64,000 nt of DNA from Panorpa germanica (GCA_963678705.1 OY783207.1:3844001-3908000), one strand, 5' to 3'. Counted from the stretch's first letter, positions 27,994 to 42,548 are shown. The notes: generated by a model not told the origin, from the sequence alone. Made by a program: numbers and translations.

Positions 27994-29674
27994 GCGTTGG
28001 AAAGGTGTAAGTGTAGTTGCAGTAAATCAGGCGCAACAATAAGAGATTCAATATGTAAAACTAAACATTTACTTAATCGAATACTTTGGCTACGTGCCTA
28101 CGAAGCCCAAAAATCTATAATTAAAAAAAAAAAATTAATCGAATACTTCTTAATTCGTATATTTACTTTATTAATTGCTCTGTTAAAAATGATGAGAATG
28201 TTTTATTTGTAATGTATTGGTATGTTTTGAGTTAAAAGAAGGTTAGGTTGGAAGAGGAACGGAGATTGTTAAATTTTTGTAACAATAGATATTTATATTT
28301 TTCCAATAGCTTAGTAAAGTGCTTATCCACACTATTAATTAGTTGACATATATTATAATTTCTACAAGAAATTTTAAGTTTAAAGAGGAAATTTGAACAT
28401 AAATTTCGCCATCCATTGAGCAGTAGTTATAACAGATAAAGTTAATGATTCGTTTCATAGATGGTGCTATGAATGTTACAACGCCTGATCATTATGCAAA
28501 TACATTAACCTTTGTTCGTGTTTATACAGGAGACAAGTAAGCAATGTTATACTTTGTTATCATTGATAAATGTTGTATTTTTAATATTAGGAGAAATAAG
28601 ATTTTCTAAATTTCTTGATAAGAAAGAAGATTAGACTATTGTTAATAAAAGTTTAAAGTGTATACACGCAAAAATAATAAAGTATTTTGAATTTTTATAT
28701 TGTTTATTATTATTTAAAATTATTCTTATAAAAAATATTTACAGATAATAAATAGTTATTAATTAATAATACTTTCACCATACCCAATTAAGCAGTTGAT
28801 TGTTTATTTTTTACATTTCAAATTATTTTAGAAAAGTATGTATTTCTCAAATATATATTTATTTTTTTAAATATATATTTTCCTAAAATTTTAAAATTAT
28901 TTTTTTCATCTAAAATGTATTTAAAATAAAAAAATTAAAGCAGTCATTTGAATTTTACATAAAATATGTAAAATTCTGATATTCTATAATTGTGACAGAT
29001 TTTTGAATCGAGTTTAATTTTGTTTTATTTGTAAAATAGATAAAAATGTGTTGGTTGTCAACAAACAACATATCACTAAGGGGAAAGTTTTGTTCCAACG
29101 CAATTTTTTTCAGCATATATTTATCCATATAAGTTCTATGAAAGACATGACAGATTCAATAGAATATCAAACAAACAAAAAAATTCTCAATATTGTGCGA
29201 TTTGATTTATCCTAAAACAATAATATAGTTTGAAATCTCTTATTGAATTAACAATTAGCACGTGGCAAGCACATTCAATTTATAACTCAATAGAAAGTTC
29301 TGTCTTTTTTTAATAAATAATAAATTAAAATAAAATATATTGGACCGGATCTTTTCATATTAAAAGTTTATAAAACGGCGGGTTTTGAATATATATTTGT
29401 GACATTAATGAATGATTCTAATATAAGTCACCGTATGTAGCGTTTACGTAACACTTACGTCGTATGATGTAAATGCTACATAACTGTGTTTAATGTAATA
29501 ATATATTCTGGTACAATAAAATAGATTTATCTGTTTTCAACGTCACTTTTCAAAATGTTTTCAAGTTTTTGAAAACTATGTTTCTTAATGATAACGAATG
29601 ATGAGAAAATTATAAAAATATATTAACACCTAGATTGCTTGTTCCTTTTTATATTGTTCTTTGTTCCTATCATC
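27994..29674. other. intergenic between palindrome and ZP gene
   Basis: Contains the second copy of the GCCATC...ACAACGCCTGAT repeat (about 28405-28640). It also holds the downstream region of the ZP gene, including a TTTATT complement of a polyadenylation signal near 29515. An 80-residue frame at 27970 starts inside the palindrome and has no family likeness. Confidence 0.5.
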
Positions 29675-32600
29675 TTAAGCCATTACTTTGTGTGGGTTCA
29701 GCCATTTCTTCATGTAGTAACAGAATATGGTCGATATATAAATAAGTACTAGAAGGGCACATGTTACTCCAAGAGCTAGCACCGAAGTCTTAGTTGGACA
29801 GGGCTCAACAATCGTAACTGTCTTGTCTGAAAGAAATATACTCAATTAAATACAATGTGTGATTCAACTGATGTGGTACAGAGCTAAAAATATTAAAGAT
29901 TTAAGGAGAGATAGGGATACAAGTTGTGAAGACAAACGAAGGTATGCTTCGTTAAAGTTACATTCAAAGTTAATGCATGTAAATATTAATTTAAGAAGCT
30001 CTACCTTTTCCGAATTCTGTGCTAGAGTGATCGCTTCTGAAATAATCGCTTGTTTGTTCATCACCGAAATCTAATACAAGAATTTCTTGTGAAATATTCA
30101 TTTCGTCTTCACTTTGAGTTTCGTTTCCATTCAAAGATCTCTTCTTCCTTCCCCAGGACTCGACAGAATCACGCCCCCATTCGCAGACGGCCTAAAATAC
30201 AACATAAAATATATTAATGTTAAACACAGGTTTTTCAATTTCATAATAAGTCATAAAACGTAATAATATTCATAAAACCTACCGGTTCACACGGTCCTAA
30301 ACAATATTTGACATTGCACTGGAATATCACACCATACGATTCAGTGAAACGGAAAGCTTCATATACTGACTGGAGTGCATTTCCATCAGGAGTGAAAGCT
30401 GGGAAAATGCTGGCATCCACAGGGCAACTGAAATTATATGCAATTGTTTTTAATTACTTAAACATTTGAATAGAAATGACTGACACTTCTAATTATTTAA
30501 TTAACACTTCTAAAACTAATATTTTGAATTCAGTGGTGTGTTTCTAGGATAAGTTATATTTTCTTAATTTAATTTATTTAATGTCGGCTTATTTCCGACT
30601 ATGCTGGCAGTTTGTATGGTGTCGATGCCTCATATATGTGACTTACCGCTGCCTAATAAATTTATCATTATGTAAGCATATAATCTATTAAATTTGATTA
30701 CAACCAAAACCAGAAAATACACCGCCGGTGATCAAACCAGATGACGCAGCAGTCTGGCATAAAGCATAATTGCTCTCGTCCATTGTACCGTCAAAGTTAA
30801 ATATTTATCTACTTAGTAGGCGCAGAAAATGTAAAGAGTAATAAGTGGCAACGAATATTATCCACGTATTACATGTGTTATAAAATAAATTAGATATTAA
30901 ACATAAAATATATTTTAATGAAAATCCTAATAACTAAGAATTGTTAATACCCACATAATTGGCCTACACAACTTTCTAAAATTTTGAAAGTAATATCAAA
31001 TTATTGGTAATAATTACTAACCCATCATCGTCAATGATTTGGAATGTGCTCTTAGAATCCTTTGCCATTGCTACACAACTACGTGCAAAAATACCGTAAG
31101 GAGCTGAAAATAATATTTGTATAAACGATAATTTACACCAATAACATTTTATCTCAAAGTAAATTTAGTTTTTACTTACTATCTTCTGGGATTTCAATCC
31201 TAAATGTAAGTTTATCTCCGATTCTAACGGTTTCTACTTCCCGGGTGCGTGCATCTAAGATACGAATTCTTGGAGGTGGGGCTTCAGGTGCGGAAGTAAT
31301 GCTTATCATTTCTGGATCACTGAAAATATAAATAGTTAATAAGTAATGTTACCAAAACCGATAAGTCTTAATTGTTAGTTAGTATACATACCGAATTGGC
31401 ATCATTCCGAATGTGATGTTCTTGGAGCTCATATCATAAGTACATTTGACTTTGTAGATTTTGTCAGCCTTTGTCATTACCACGCTGTGATGTTGCAGAA
31501 CAACTGTGTTGGAGTATACACCAGTCTGTAGATAATCAAGAAAGTTAAGTATTGATGATTTTGTAAATAAAGTTTTTATTATAGAAACTTAGTATGAGAT
31601 GATGATATATATATTTTAATAAATTATTATTATATATTTACAGATATATTAGCAATAAATAGTTTTGAGAAACAAACCATCGTTTCTTTTTTACAAATTT
31701 ACAATTGGTTTGGAAATTGGATATTTTCAATTGTACCCAGTGTAAAATTTATTCAATTACCTGACAATTTATATCAGACTAATTTTGATGATGTGTTAGA
31801 TATGATTTGAAGAAAGAGATATATATACAGAAAATAAAATTGATTTGTGTTATACCTTACGTACCACAGATTGTGTGTTACAGTCTTGACCAGACATTGT
31901 TAGGTCCAATCTGAACAGATCGCTGTTGATGACATCGATGTTGCAGGTTTCAGATCTTCCGAGAGCGTAGATTCTTCCATTGAAAGGCTTATTTGTTCTC
32001 ACTTGAACAGCAATACGAGTGTCCTTGCAATTTACTGATACTGAAAATAAATTAGTTGGTATATTTAAGGTAGATTCTAAGTTTTCTTGTACTACTGTTT
32101 ACAGTACGTGAATGAGAATGAATTAATTTGCTTAATCTTGTGATTTATTTTAAAAATGATGTATATGATGTGTTGTGAACTTAGCGCCTGAGTGTGTAGG
32201 CAACTAATTTTACACAAGCAATAATTTTGCGAGAAATGTATAAAGTCTTTAACACTAAAAATAGTAGAGGAGTAAAAAGCATTTTGACGTTGACGTCAGG
32301 CTACTGTGCACTGTATTTTCACGGTTTAAAACTATATACCAAATATAATTATACCTTTCTTAAAAGGTAGTGTATTATATAAGTATAAAAATTGTAATTG
32401 TAATCTTTATATCGTTTGTTTTTGAAAATTGAATTTATTTCTTTTCTGTTGATCGTTGTCTGTATTTGTGACTGTCTTTAATTAAGCTAGTCCAGTAAGA
32501 TAAAAATAAAGCTTACCATCATAACACATGCCAAGTTTATCACAGTTAACATCAGTTCTTGTCAAATTGTTGATGGTAGGATCTTCAGTTGCATCGAACA

Positions 32601-35430
32601 CAATAGGCAAGGTGTGATCAGCCAACGGAGCATTTGGAGTAGATTCTAATAAAGGAAAATAAAATCAAAATTACTATAAATACATTTATTTATATGTAAT
32701 ACATAATTTGATACTTACTTTCACAGAAATTTTCAAAGTAGGTGCCAGTAACTTCGCCATTATCTAATAGAGGACGTTCTGCATTTAAGTAAGTTGAAGG
32801 TCCATCAGGAAGAGTCTTGTGGTCAAGATGGAATAGACGACAGTTGTATTGAGCTCCTTGAGGTGTTCCAAGATAAAGGAAGGAGCGACATAAGAATTCA
32901 GTTTCAATTTCACAAGCCAAACGACAAGCTGGTTCACTTGTTACCTAAGGATATATTAAATATATAAAAACACATAAGATAAATTCAATGGCTTAAGTCC
33001 TGCACACAGGTTCAAAGTTACGCTCTTTACCGAAGTTTACAAAAATTGTTGTTACTATTCATACAAAAATATTAAAAACGTCAAGAACGTTACGTTTCTG
33101 TCACTTTTGACAGATAGTTTTAGGAATTTGATTACAGCGCTCTAAGCGGATTGCCCCGTTAAGGGTGTCACTCTTTTCACGAAGATTATTACATAATTGT
33201 TAAACCTGTAAACAGGACCATGTGTTAAGTTAAGTTTTTCTTACCTGTAGCTCCTTGTCAGTGTAATAATGAAGTCCAGCATATTGCGCAACTTTATCAT
33301 CTGCAACTCCAATTCGTGGGATAGTAAATACCCTATTGTTTTTACAGGCTTGTGATCCTTTCAAACACAAATTTTCGAAGTAGTCCGTTCCTATTTATCA
33401 TTAATAATTAATTATTAAACAATATTACAACGTCACTTTTAATTAGTGCTGCCATATGCACGAAATAGTCAGTAATTATTACAATTAGAGTTCAGTGCAT
33501 TTATTTTATGCATATGTCTACAAATTTATCATCTGGTAATTATCTTACCTTGTGCATCAACCAGTTGTACAAATTGTCCTGTGGTACGCCTGTCAGAATC
33601 GCTCAAAACACATTTCATGTTTTTGTAGTCGTATTCACAAGAACGACAGGCGAAACGTTTCTAAACGAAAGTACATAAATTAATTATATCCATACAAGTG
33701 AATTATCTAACGGGATTAGTAAACTTACCTCGTTAAGACAGGCGGCAATACAACCTTCTTTCGTTGAAGTATAGATTAGAGCATTATCAAGACTACGAAT
33801 AATTTTATTAGGAACTCTTTCAAACGACCAAGGACGCATACAAACATTTTCTGATCTAATCTGTAGTTTTACCATGTAGTACATATTGACAGATCTCTGT
33901 GGGTTTACATCGGGATTATTTGCGGTTGTTTCATTCTGTAGTTGGCAGAGTGTTTCTTGTGTTGGAGTTAATGGGTTAACCACAAAACTGTAATAAAAAA
34001 AATATGCATTGTTATTTTATATTCAATTGAACGATTTTATCTATAAAAATTGTCTAGTACTGCATTCTACATTTATCTTTAAGCGAAATTGTTTATATAA
34101 TAAGTTTATACAATTCAAGAAAATTAATATTTACTTAGCAGATACGATAATTAGTATTCTATATACTGCTCGCTGTATGTTTTAATTTATGATTGGTATA
34201 GCAGTACCAAGTCGTCTTTTAAAAATTCCCACAAGAAGAAATTGTAAATACAGTTATATAGTATTACTTTTTTGTAATATTTTCTTTCTAGCGGACTGTA
34301 TATAGCTCCTTGACCGTCTATCTCCCCTCCACTTCTTAATCTATTTCTTAGACGCTAAGAGCAGTCATTTATAGCCGTTATAGTAAATAAAATATGCAAG
34401 TCGTGAATATATCTGATTTGCTATTTGCGTTATTGCATAGGAATGGTTTTTTTAAATGCTGAAATAGATTCGAGTGCATTGTGGGCTACGGATATAGAAT
34501 AATATGTAAAGGAACTGTTTTTGTTTATTTGACGTGATGTGATTCACTTTAAATAAAAAATGAAATGTCACAAAAACTATTACACAATGCTAGATCATTT
34601 CTACTGGAAATAGAGCAATTAATTTAAGAAAAAAATATCAGAAAAAGATTTATTGAAAAAAACGACCTAGTTTCTTTTTCAACTAATTGTATTTTTATTT
34701 CTACTAACTGTGAACAATACTAATTGAATAATAACATTTCCGAAAACGTATATATGTCACGAAATCTGACGTATTGTATTTCTTTATTTGAGGTTATAAT
34801 TTACTGTACTCTAATATGGTGTAGAATGTTTGTTAGAAAGGGTCTTATCATAGATTAATTTGGCATTTTTCTTTATTGACACTGACCTGAACGCCGCAGC
34901 TTGACAATCTGGTTCCTCGCGGCACCATCCTTGGCATTCATACAGTGATAGATTCTTTACAGAGTAGTAGGTTGTACCAGTAAAATCATAATCTGTTAGT
35001 TTTTCAAATGCCGTCCGTCCTGAAAATGACAAATTATTATTGGATGTTATAAAAACTTGTTCATTATTTTTTTAGTTAAAAGACTTTAACCTTATAACAA
35101 TTATTAAATTGCAAGCGTCCACAGGTTCGCACTACTCGCAAGAAACGCATTGTTTTTTATAAATAAAACGTAGAAGAGAAAGGTTGCAATCTCATAGCAC
35201 TGGTTGCATACGCTTTGTCCCCACTTCCCTTCTCTTCCATGTTTTAATCAATAAAGCTAATGCGAACAGTGTGTTTCTACAAACAATTACTGAAAAAGGG
35301 CTTTTGTTGTTTTCCATCTATTTTAAATCTTCAAAAATATATATTATATTAAACGTTAATACTTACCAAAAATTCTGTCGAAATTTGCAAAAGCTATTAA
35401 TAAAAATAACGTATACACCGAATGCCGCAT
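29675..35430 (-). CDS. PAN/apple and zona pellucida domain membrane protein
   Basis: A 14-exon model of 697 residues: 35430-35367, 35019-34887, 33987-33729, 33660-33549, 33390-33245, 32944-32719, 32645-32517, 32040-31856, 31525-31392, 31319-31180, 31103-31022, 30427-30283, 30191-30005, 29826-29675; phases agree. A signal peptide (1 to about 22) is followed by about three cysteine-rich PAN/apple-like modules (22-320). A ZP domain spans about 348-585, then a furin-type site RKKR (600-603), a transmembrane helix (about 662-684) and a short cytoplasmic tail. The plan matches Drosophila apical matrix ZP proteins with PAN domains (the trynity, neyo, nyobe and morpheyus group); which ortholog is not decided. 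Such proteins polymerise at the apical surface of cuticle-forming epithelia after cleavage. The ATG follows a TTTTTGTTTCAG acceptor, so a non-coding first exon probably lies further right. Confidence 0.92.
33128..33185 (+). repeat. dispersed repeat, copy 1 (ZP gene intron)
   Basis: TTACAGCGCTCTAAGCGGAT followed by TGCCCCGTTAAGG. A second copy lies at about 43978-44040 (TTACAGCGCTTCAAGCGGAT, then TGTATCGTTAAG). Probably part of a short interspersed element; its ends were not determined. Confidence 0.45.
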
Positions 35431-35463
35431 AGTTCTGAAACAAAAAGAAACAGTACGTTAATA

Positions 35464-36040
35464 ATGGGCTTGTGTTCTATGTCTTAATTTCTATAAAACT
35501 GTACTATATATTGAAAAAGTGGGTTACTAGACCCTCAGGAGATATTAACAATTAAAAAAGTAATTTTTTTCTCTTTAATTATTAGAGGGATTCAACGTTG
35601 TACACATTCCAAATGCATGTGACATCACAACCGCTGCCAACCTTACAGCTCATAAATCTCTGCTATATGTATTTATATATCAAAATATCAAATATTATTT
35701 ACAGCTATTTCAAGGAACAATTCTAATATTATGTCTGCCTTAGCAGGGTTAAATAAAATAAAAACTTATTATTCTTTGACTTGACTTGATTATTTCGACT
35801 ACCAACAGCTACAAAACATTATCACAGCACAACAAATAACTGATGTATACAATGCATTTCACGACATACAAATATGGCCGACCATTTCTAGCGCTAAAAC
35901 TACAATTCAAACTTTTAATTGCTATATCTCCGTCAACATTTAGATATTTAATAAAATAGAAACGCCAATACACATTTATTAACATCAATTTCAATCAACA
36001 ATTGAAAACTCAACCACTAAAAAATGAGGACACAAGTCCT
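35464..36040 (+). mobile_element. MITE family B, near-complete copy
   Basis: Begins ATGGGCTTGTGTTCTATG and ends ATGAGGACACAAGTCCT, the two inverted ends of the family. An internal deletion follows the first 90 bases compared with 4241-4868. It lies just upstream (on the minus strand) of the ZP gene start codon. Confidence 0.75.
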
Positions 36041-36885
36041 TTGATTTTTAGGTTAAGTGCCTTAAGGTTAACGCTATATCAAGAAACTATAAAACTTCGA
36101 AGTTAATATTTAATATCCAATTTTATTAATTAATAAGTACAGTAATAACACAAAATCAATAAATCCTGTATTCTGTACTAAATACTAATTAGATATTAGC
36201 TCTCAGAGACAATTAAACATCTGACATGGCAGTAAATTAAATGGCGGTAATTTGAACGGTGTTAATTTACCACATATTATCTGGTGCATGAAGGATGACA
36301 GCGTACAATTTTACGAGATCGATCTGTGGGATAAAATGCTTCTGAATGCCGCATCGGCGTGCACCTGACTATTTACTGCGCTTCTCAAAACCATCTTCAA
36401 AAACAACGTTCAAAATTCAACCAAAATTATGTCAACCAAGTCTTCATTGCACGATCACTCCTTGAATTACTAAGAAGTAAAGAATACTATTTAAGAGCCT
36501 CTGGTTTAGAACATTACTTAAAAAATATTTTCGACTTGTAGTAGACGACCAGCTGTGTCTTGATGAATATGTATTTATTATTTTACAATATTAAGCCCAT
36601 CGATTGAGGTTGCATTACTCTAAACACTTCACAGGAGCGACGGGCCTCGGCCAAGATATTCCCAGCACGTTCAATCATTCCGTGATCATTTAACACCTGA
36701 CTGATCACGCTACGCTTTATGTTCGAATATTCCTAGCAGGTTATTATTTCCATTAATATGGTTTGATTTGATTTGCTAAGTACAAAATGTAATTTACTTG
36801 TAATTATGAAATATACGTGAAGATAATAAATGTGTAAAACCAAGCGGAATATATTTAAACTGTGACTCTACCGGCTTAGCCATCA

Positions 36886-37338
36886 ATGGACTTGTGTCCT
36901 ATGTCTTAATTTCTGTAAAAGTGTACCATATATTGATAAAGTTGGTTACTAGAACCTCAAATGTCCAATTATTTTTTAATAACTCCTTATATCGAAGTAA
37001 AAAAGTCATTTTGTCCTTTTAATTATTAAAGGATTCAACGTTATAGAACATTTCAAGACATGTGATATCACGTCCGCTAAGTTGATATCTCTTTTATACA
37101 ATTAAGCGTAAAAGAGATAGCAACAAATAACTGACCTACCCTTATTAGTACAGTCATATTACGTCATAAATATGGCCGACATCTCTAGCGCTAAAACTAA
37201 TATTCAAATTCTTAATTGCTATATCTTCGTCAACATTTAGATATTTATTAAAATAAAAACGCCAATATACATTTATTAACATCAATTTCAATCAACAATT
37301 GAACAATCGACCCCTAAAAAATGAGTACACAAGCCCAT
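36886..37338 (+). mobile_element. MITE family B, copy with both ends and internal deletion
   Basis: Begins ATGGACTTGTGTCCTATG and ends ATGAGTACACAAGCCCAT. The middle is shortened to a total of about 450 bp. The interior retains the TCTAGCGCTAAAACTA and ATATCTTCGTCAACATTTAG blocks. Confidence 0.75.
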
Positions 37339-37344
37339 TTGTAA

Positions 37345-37500
37345 ACAAGAGTTACTGGTCGGACTAAATAGAAGGCTGAAAGTAGTAATATACAGACTCA
37401 AGATAGGTCATACAAATCTTAGTCCCACCTACTTATTCAAAGGAGAACCACAAGCAATAGGTAAACAATGTTACAACCCTCTAACTGTAAACCATATTAT
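37345..37500 (+). mobile_element. LINE fragment (C-terminal region of a reverse transcriptase ORF)
   Basis: One frame reads YRLKIGHTNLSPTYLF, then a cysteine and TVNHIIFHL. This matches the region after RNase H in Jockey/R1-type non-LTR elements, where RLRIGHT and a cysteine-rich VEHIL block are usual. Only about 50 codons are left before a stop. Confidence 0.5.
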
Positions 37501-40500
37501 TTTTCATCTATAAATTATAAATGATGTATTGTAAATGTTTATCAATCATTAAAATATGACTTTGGTCCGGGGATTGAGCTCGAAGAAGCAGCAAGCATCA
37601 ATGCTCTCGCCCGCTGTGTCATCTACATAAAATTACGTTAATAACTTTTTAAAATTTTGTGTTTACTGAGTTATGCTATACTAATGTATAATTAATTTAC
37701 CAAATAGCTAATTAGTGATGGGGTAATACTATATAACATTATATAAAGCATAAATCCAAGTTATTTAACAATTATTTCCACTGTACAAGATTGTATTAAT
37801 GCTATTTGCATTTATCTATTTAACATACTTTATAATCCGTGAACAAGGTAGGTATACACGCCAGATGCAAATAGAATGGCGAACAAATAAATTAAACGAG
37901 ATAGCCTGCTTTATTTCAACGTGTACAATATTTATCGTAATGGAACAAATCGTACGTAGTAAAACCATGAAATAGAACAAACTAGTAATCATATACATAT
38001 AATGAAACCAGTTCAAGTTTGAACCATAAAAAGAGTTTGTAATACGCCAGAAAATACTACGGTGTTTTTTTATTGTAATACCATATCTGTACTGTCAGAT
38101 TAGCAACGCCATCTTTCTATGTGTAGTATAACTAGGAACATTCCTATTGTTATGATGACATAAAACATTTATTTCAATAATTATTTTAATTGTAAACCAT
38201 TACGAAACTAATTGGAAACGAATATGAACAGTCAGTGACTTTTAGGCTTAGCACACACTGGAGACATAACTATTTACTACACTTAAATTTTGAGGTTAGA
38301 CTTGTATATTCATACAAGCTACAGCTGGTTTCAGAAACTTAATATTCTATAACACAAATCATCCCTGGTCTGTTGGTACTGCACATTTGATATTCTAAAA
38401 TAACATGCTACATTGTATATCTTTAAAGAAAGAATTTGCATTTGTTATAACCAGATCCATAACATCTTGACTGTAATTTTACTCCAGAACAGGCCGAGTT
38501 ACTCTACTAATCAGTTTTAAAGATCTTTACCCTGTGGCTGATCGTAGAGTTCATAACTTTATAGACGCCAATCAAATATAATTATAATTTTCATTAACAC
38601 GAAGTGCATGCATTTATGTTCACTCTTATTGTTTAAAATTGCGTGATTGAACATGTTTATACAGGTTTTTCAAGTAAAGGGAACATATTCATTAACTGTA
38701 ACATATACACTAAAAATATAGGGTATAAACTATGATTAAAAAAATGATAACACTTTATAATTAAATAAATAAATTTTCATGTCAGAGCTTAATTATTTAT
38801 AGAAACCTGTTTAGCGATTTATTCTTTAAGTCAGGCCCGTTTTTCTACTTACTAATCAAACTGATGTGCCCTTGTCGTCCTTGAAGTATGCAAAAAGAAA
38901 TCTTCTACAAGAGAATATTATTTTTAAAACTAATGGCGTTTTTGCAATTTGAAATATTTTCTTGGAGCAGATTCGTTTGTCGTGTTTACAGTGTGTGCTA
39001 TGCCTTATTTTTCACAAACTGTCATTCTTTAAATACAATTATATATAAAAAATCTGTTCTCACTGAATTTGTTGCAATGATTAACCTTAACAATTGGAAC
39101 TGTCATTTCGTGTCAACCAACTGCTTTAAATCTACCTTATTCTCATGAAATTGGTTGCCTTCTTATTGATAATTGATTGTATTCAATAAACCAGAACCAA
39201 TATTGTGTCGAATTTGTTTAACACAGATCAAAGTCGTCATGATTTACGTTCACAATGATTGGCAGAAATATTCGAAAACTACCAAATTTGCCTTGTGTTA
39301 AAGTGAATCAAATCGTGAGACAAGTCTTTAAATTATTTATGTATGCATGGTTTATTTAACATAAAAAGGTTTACCCTATACGTAATAAATATTACCTATC
39401 ACATACGATACGTTACCATTCCTAATCTATTGCAAATATTAAATGAAATAGAAATCAAAATAGATTTTTCCTCGAATCAAGAAAAATAAATTGAAAGTGT
39501 TCTTTAAACGTATGCTGCACTTATAAGTTCTTAAAACACCAGTTTCTTAGTAAAAATCAGGTTTGTTTATTTCATTAGTAGTTATAAATGGTTATAAGAC
39601 ATCCCAGGTAGAAATGTAATGCTTACATTAGCTTGTAGTACTCTAGCAAGTTGAACCTTGCACTGAAAGACAATTCTCTACCCAGCGTGTATATAATAAA
39701 TTTTAAAATGGATTAAAAACTGATAACTTTGGCCGGACGTATACGCGCTACTACATTTTACCTATACGAACACTGTAAATGTAATGAACTCGCACACTGC
39801 AAGCGACAAAGTAGTCCGAATACGGGCGTTACGTAGTTCTCATACTGGAAGCGTATATATTATACATGCTAGAACGCTAAACCCATCACTAACCTTGTAA
39901 ATGTAATCAGCCGTCTCAGACTGGAAGCAATATGGAACAGAATGCAATAGTCTCTTTCATAACAGTGGTGTATCGATTAAAATTAAAGTAAAAGTTTTCT
40001 CTGATGATAAATTATGTTAGTGCAAAACAACTCGAATACACCCTACAGTACACAAGTTTAATAAATATTAAAGAAATAATAATTATAAAGAAAGTGGCAT
40101 AAATCTGCTTTTTGTAGAAGTTTCTTTCATCAGACTGTATATAAAACAATTTTAGACAAAATTGAAACAATTCTAGAATAAATATTACTAGGTTTAGCTA
40201 AGGTAGAGGTTTACGGCTACTGTTATAGTATTTTCAAAAGCATGCACGCTTAATTGCTACTTTTAATAGCTTTAGGACATAAAACAAAATGTTGAAAGTG
40301 TAGAATAATACACCTCACAACTTATACCACGTAACATTTCTGCGAAATCTCGAAAGAAGTTTCATTTTTATGAAGATGTATATTTATTTAATTTCATTTA
40401 TTACGTTGCACATAAAGTAAAAGTGTAAGTAAATAAAAATAAAAAATAAAAGTTAATAAAAATTAAATGAAGCTTGTGTCTGCATCTGGTTTGTAATCTT

Positions 40501-42548
40501 CTCCTGTGTATGAGATGAGAAGATTTAAACAACTGGGGCCTCCTAGATAACGATAACCAACGCATTCGTTATTCGCCATCAGACACTTGACAGCTGTCTG
40601 AGTTGGTAGTGTCCGTTAAGAAGATCGTTGACCTAGCAACAGAGACCGGTCACTGCTTTAGACGTACGTCCACACGACTTATCATGGCGACCACCAGAAC
40701 AGAGTAAGCAATCATCTTGAAATGTACCTGCTCATCAGCTCTGTTTAAAATGTAAATGACCTTTGACACGTAACAAGTGTTGACAGCAGTGGACACAATG
40801 TGATGACATTTTGACAGGTTTAAGATGACTAACTTTATAATGATGTTGAAAGTGATTCTTGTTTTTTTTTTGTATTTAAAGTAAATTAAAAATCTTGTTT
40901 TTTATATGGATATTATATGGTGCGTACTTGCCTCTTAAAGCCTTCATGCTAACATTTTACATGTATGATACATAGCTAGAACTGTCTTAGTTACTCTACT
41001 GATTATGACAGAAAGAATGAAGTAATAAACATTGATTTGTATCAGTTAGTTTAGCTAACATTGTGTACAAAATAAAACAGTACTTGTTGCTTCGTCTTCT
41101 TAAGGTGAAACGATACTTGGCCATTTTTGATTCGCGAAAAAATCATGTTTTCTTATGTTTAAATCGTTTTATGTAAGTAACTATAAACGCGAATGAAAAT
41201 CTAAAAGCGCAAGCCGTTATATGAACAACGTATCTAGATTTTAAGCTTACTTCCACTTTTAATGATTTTGAAAGCGCTAAAATATTAACAGAAAATAGAA
41301 ATTTGATTTTTAACACGCTATATGTTTCTAAATAATTCATATACTAATTAATGATCTATTTATAAACAAAGCTTGAACATTTATCTGACTCGTAAGGTTT
41401 ATATGGTTTAAATAGCTCAATCGTGTGCAAAGTTATTAACATTTTTATATTTGAAAACATGGAATGCTTGTACAAAGTTGCAAATCGATTGTCATTTTAG
41501 TACACTGTTGGCATCTATATCTAACTATATAACCATGAAGTAATGTTACACCTTAACATTGAACTACATTATCAGCGTTACTCTCAAGCACAGCACATTT
41601 GTCTTGCGTCAATATTGAAGGCGTGGACAGTCAAATTTAAACAATTGATAATTTAAATATTTTTTAGGAACATAAATTAAAATTAGTTAAATTTGAACGA
41701 CAAATTTATAAAATGTTGTTACAGAAATAGTTAAAAGTTGTATTAATTATAAAACTGTTGTGTTACAATTTTAAAGAAAACATTCCCAGACTAATGTAGG
41801 CGTAACTATATTATTTAGTTTAAACTGAAACATTTTAATATAATTAATATTGTAACAGTTTTTTTCTTCTTAATTTTTATAATTATACCCTCACGGCATA
41901 TCCTTTAAGAAGTAAGTCACGAATACCTGACCCATTATATTGTCTCCCCCAGCTTAGAAAACACACAAAATCTTATCTAATTAATATTCCATAAACCGAT
42001 AAGTGTTAAGATGATCTAGCACACGTTTAGAAGACCGTTAACATTGCATGCCATCGAAATATCTCCAAGTGTTCAAGTATACTTACATTTACCGTTCGTA
42101 CTTAAGACATGCTTAAACTTCTTATTGAAATTAATTTTAATTCTAATAAAATAAATGTATTCTTTTATTTTTTGAAAGCCTATTTATTAACTGGCCGTAC
42201 TTTGTTAAGGTGTACAGTTACCTTCAATAATTGTATGAAATTGCGTTCTAAAGAAATATTATTAATTGTAAAATCATAGAATGGAATTAAACTGTAAAAT
42301 ATAAATGCCATTATGTAGACTTATAATATGAACTGTAAGTGAAGTATACTTTTAAACTTGACTAAGTGTGTGTAGCTTTGCCATATGTGTAAAACAGGAT
42401 ATCTGCTTTATCGACTTGTCTTGATAATAACAAGTTATCAAAGTAAAACGGTTAATTTCAACAAATTTATAATTGTCATGGTTGTTATTAATAAGAAGAA
42501 AAAACTATCGCATTTACAGATCCGGTTATAGGATAAATCGATACAAAA
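37501..42548. other. no gene recognised; dispersed repeats and one GC-elevated patch
   Basis: AT-rich sequence with short frames only. At about 38250 there is half of the CACACTGGAGAC element seen at 15735. At 41102-41250 there is a repeat (AGGTGAAACGATACTTGGCC) that returns at 43610-43800 in the same orientation. The patch 40480-40760 has higher GC than its surroundings and may be a promoter or first exon. Confidence 0.45.

Noticed and set aside
27970-28212. 80-codon frame with several cysteines at its start
   Set aside because: It begins within the last palindrome unit and continues into unrelated AT-rich sequence; no family likeness.
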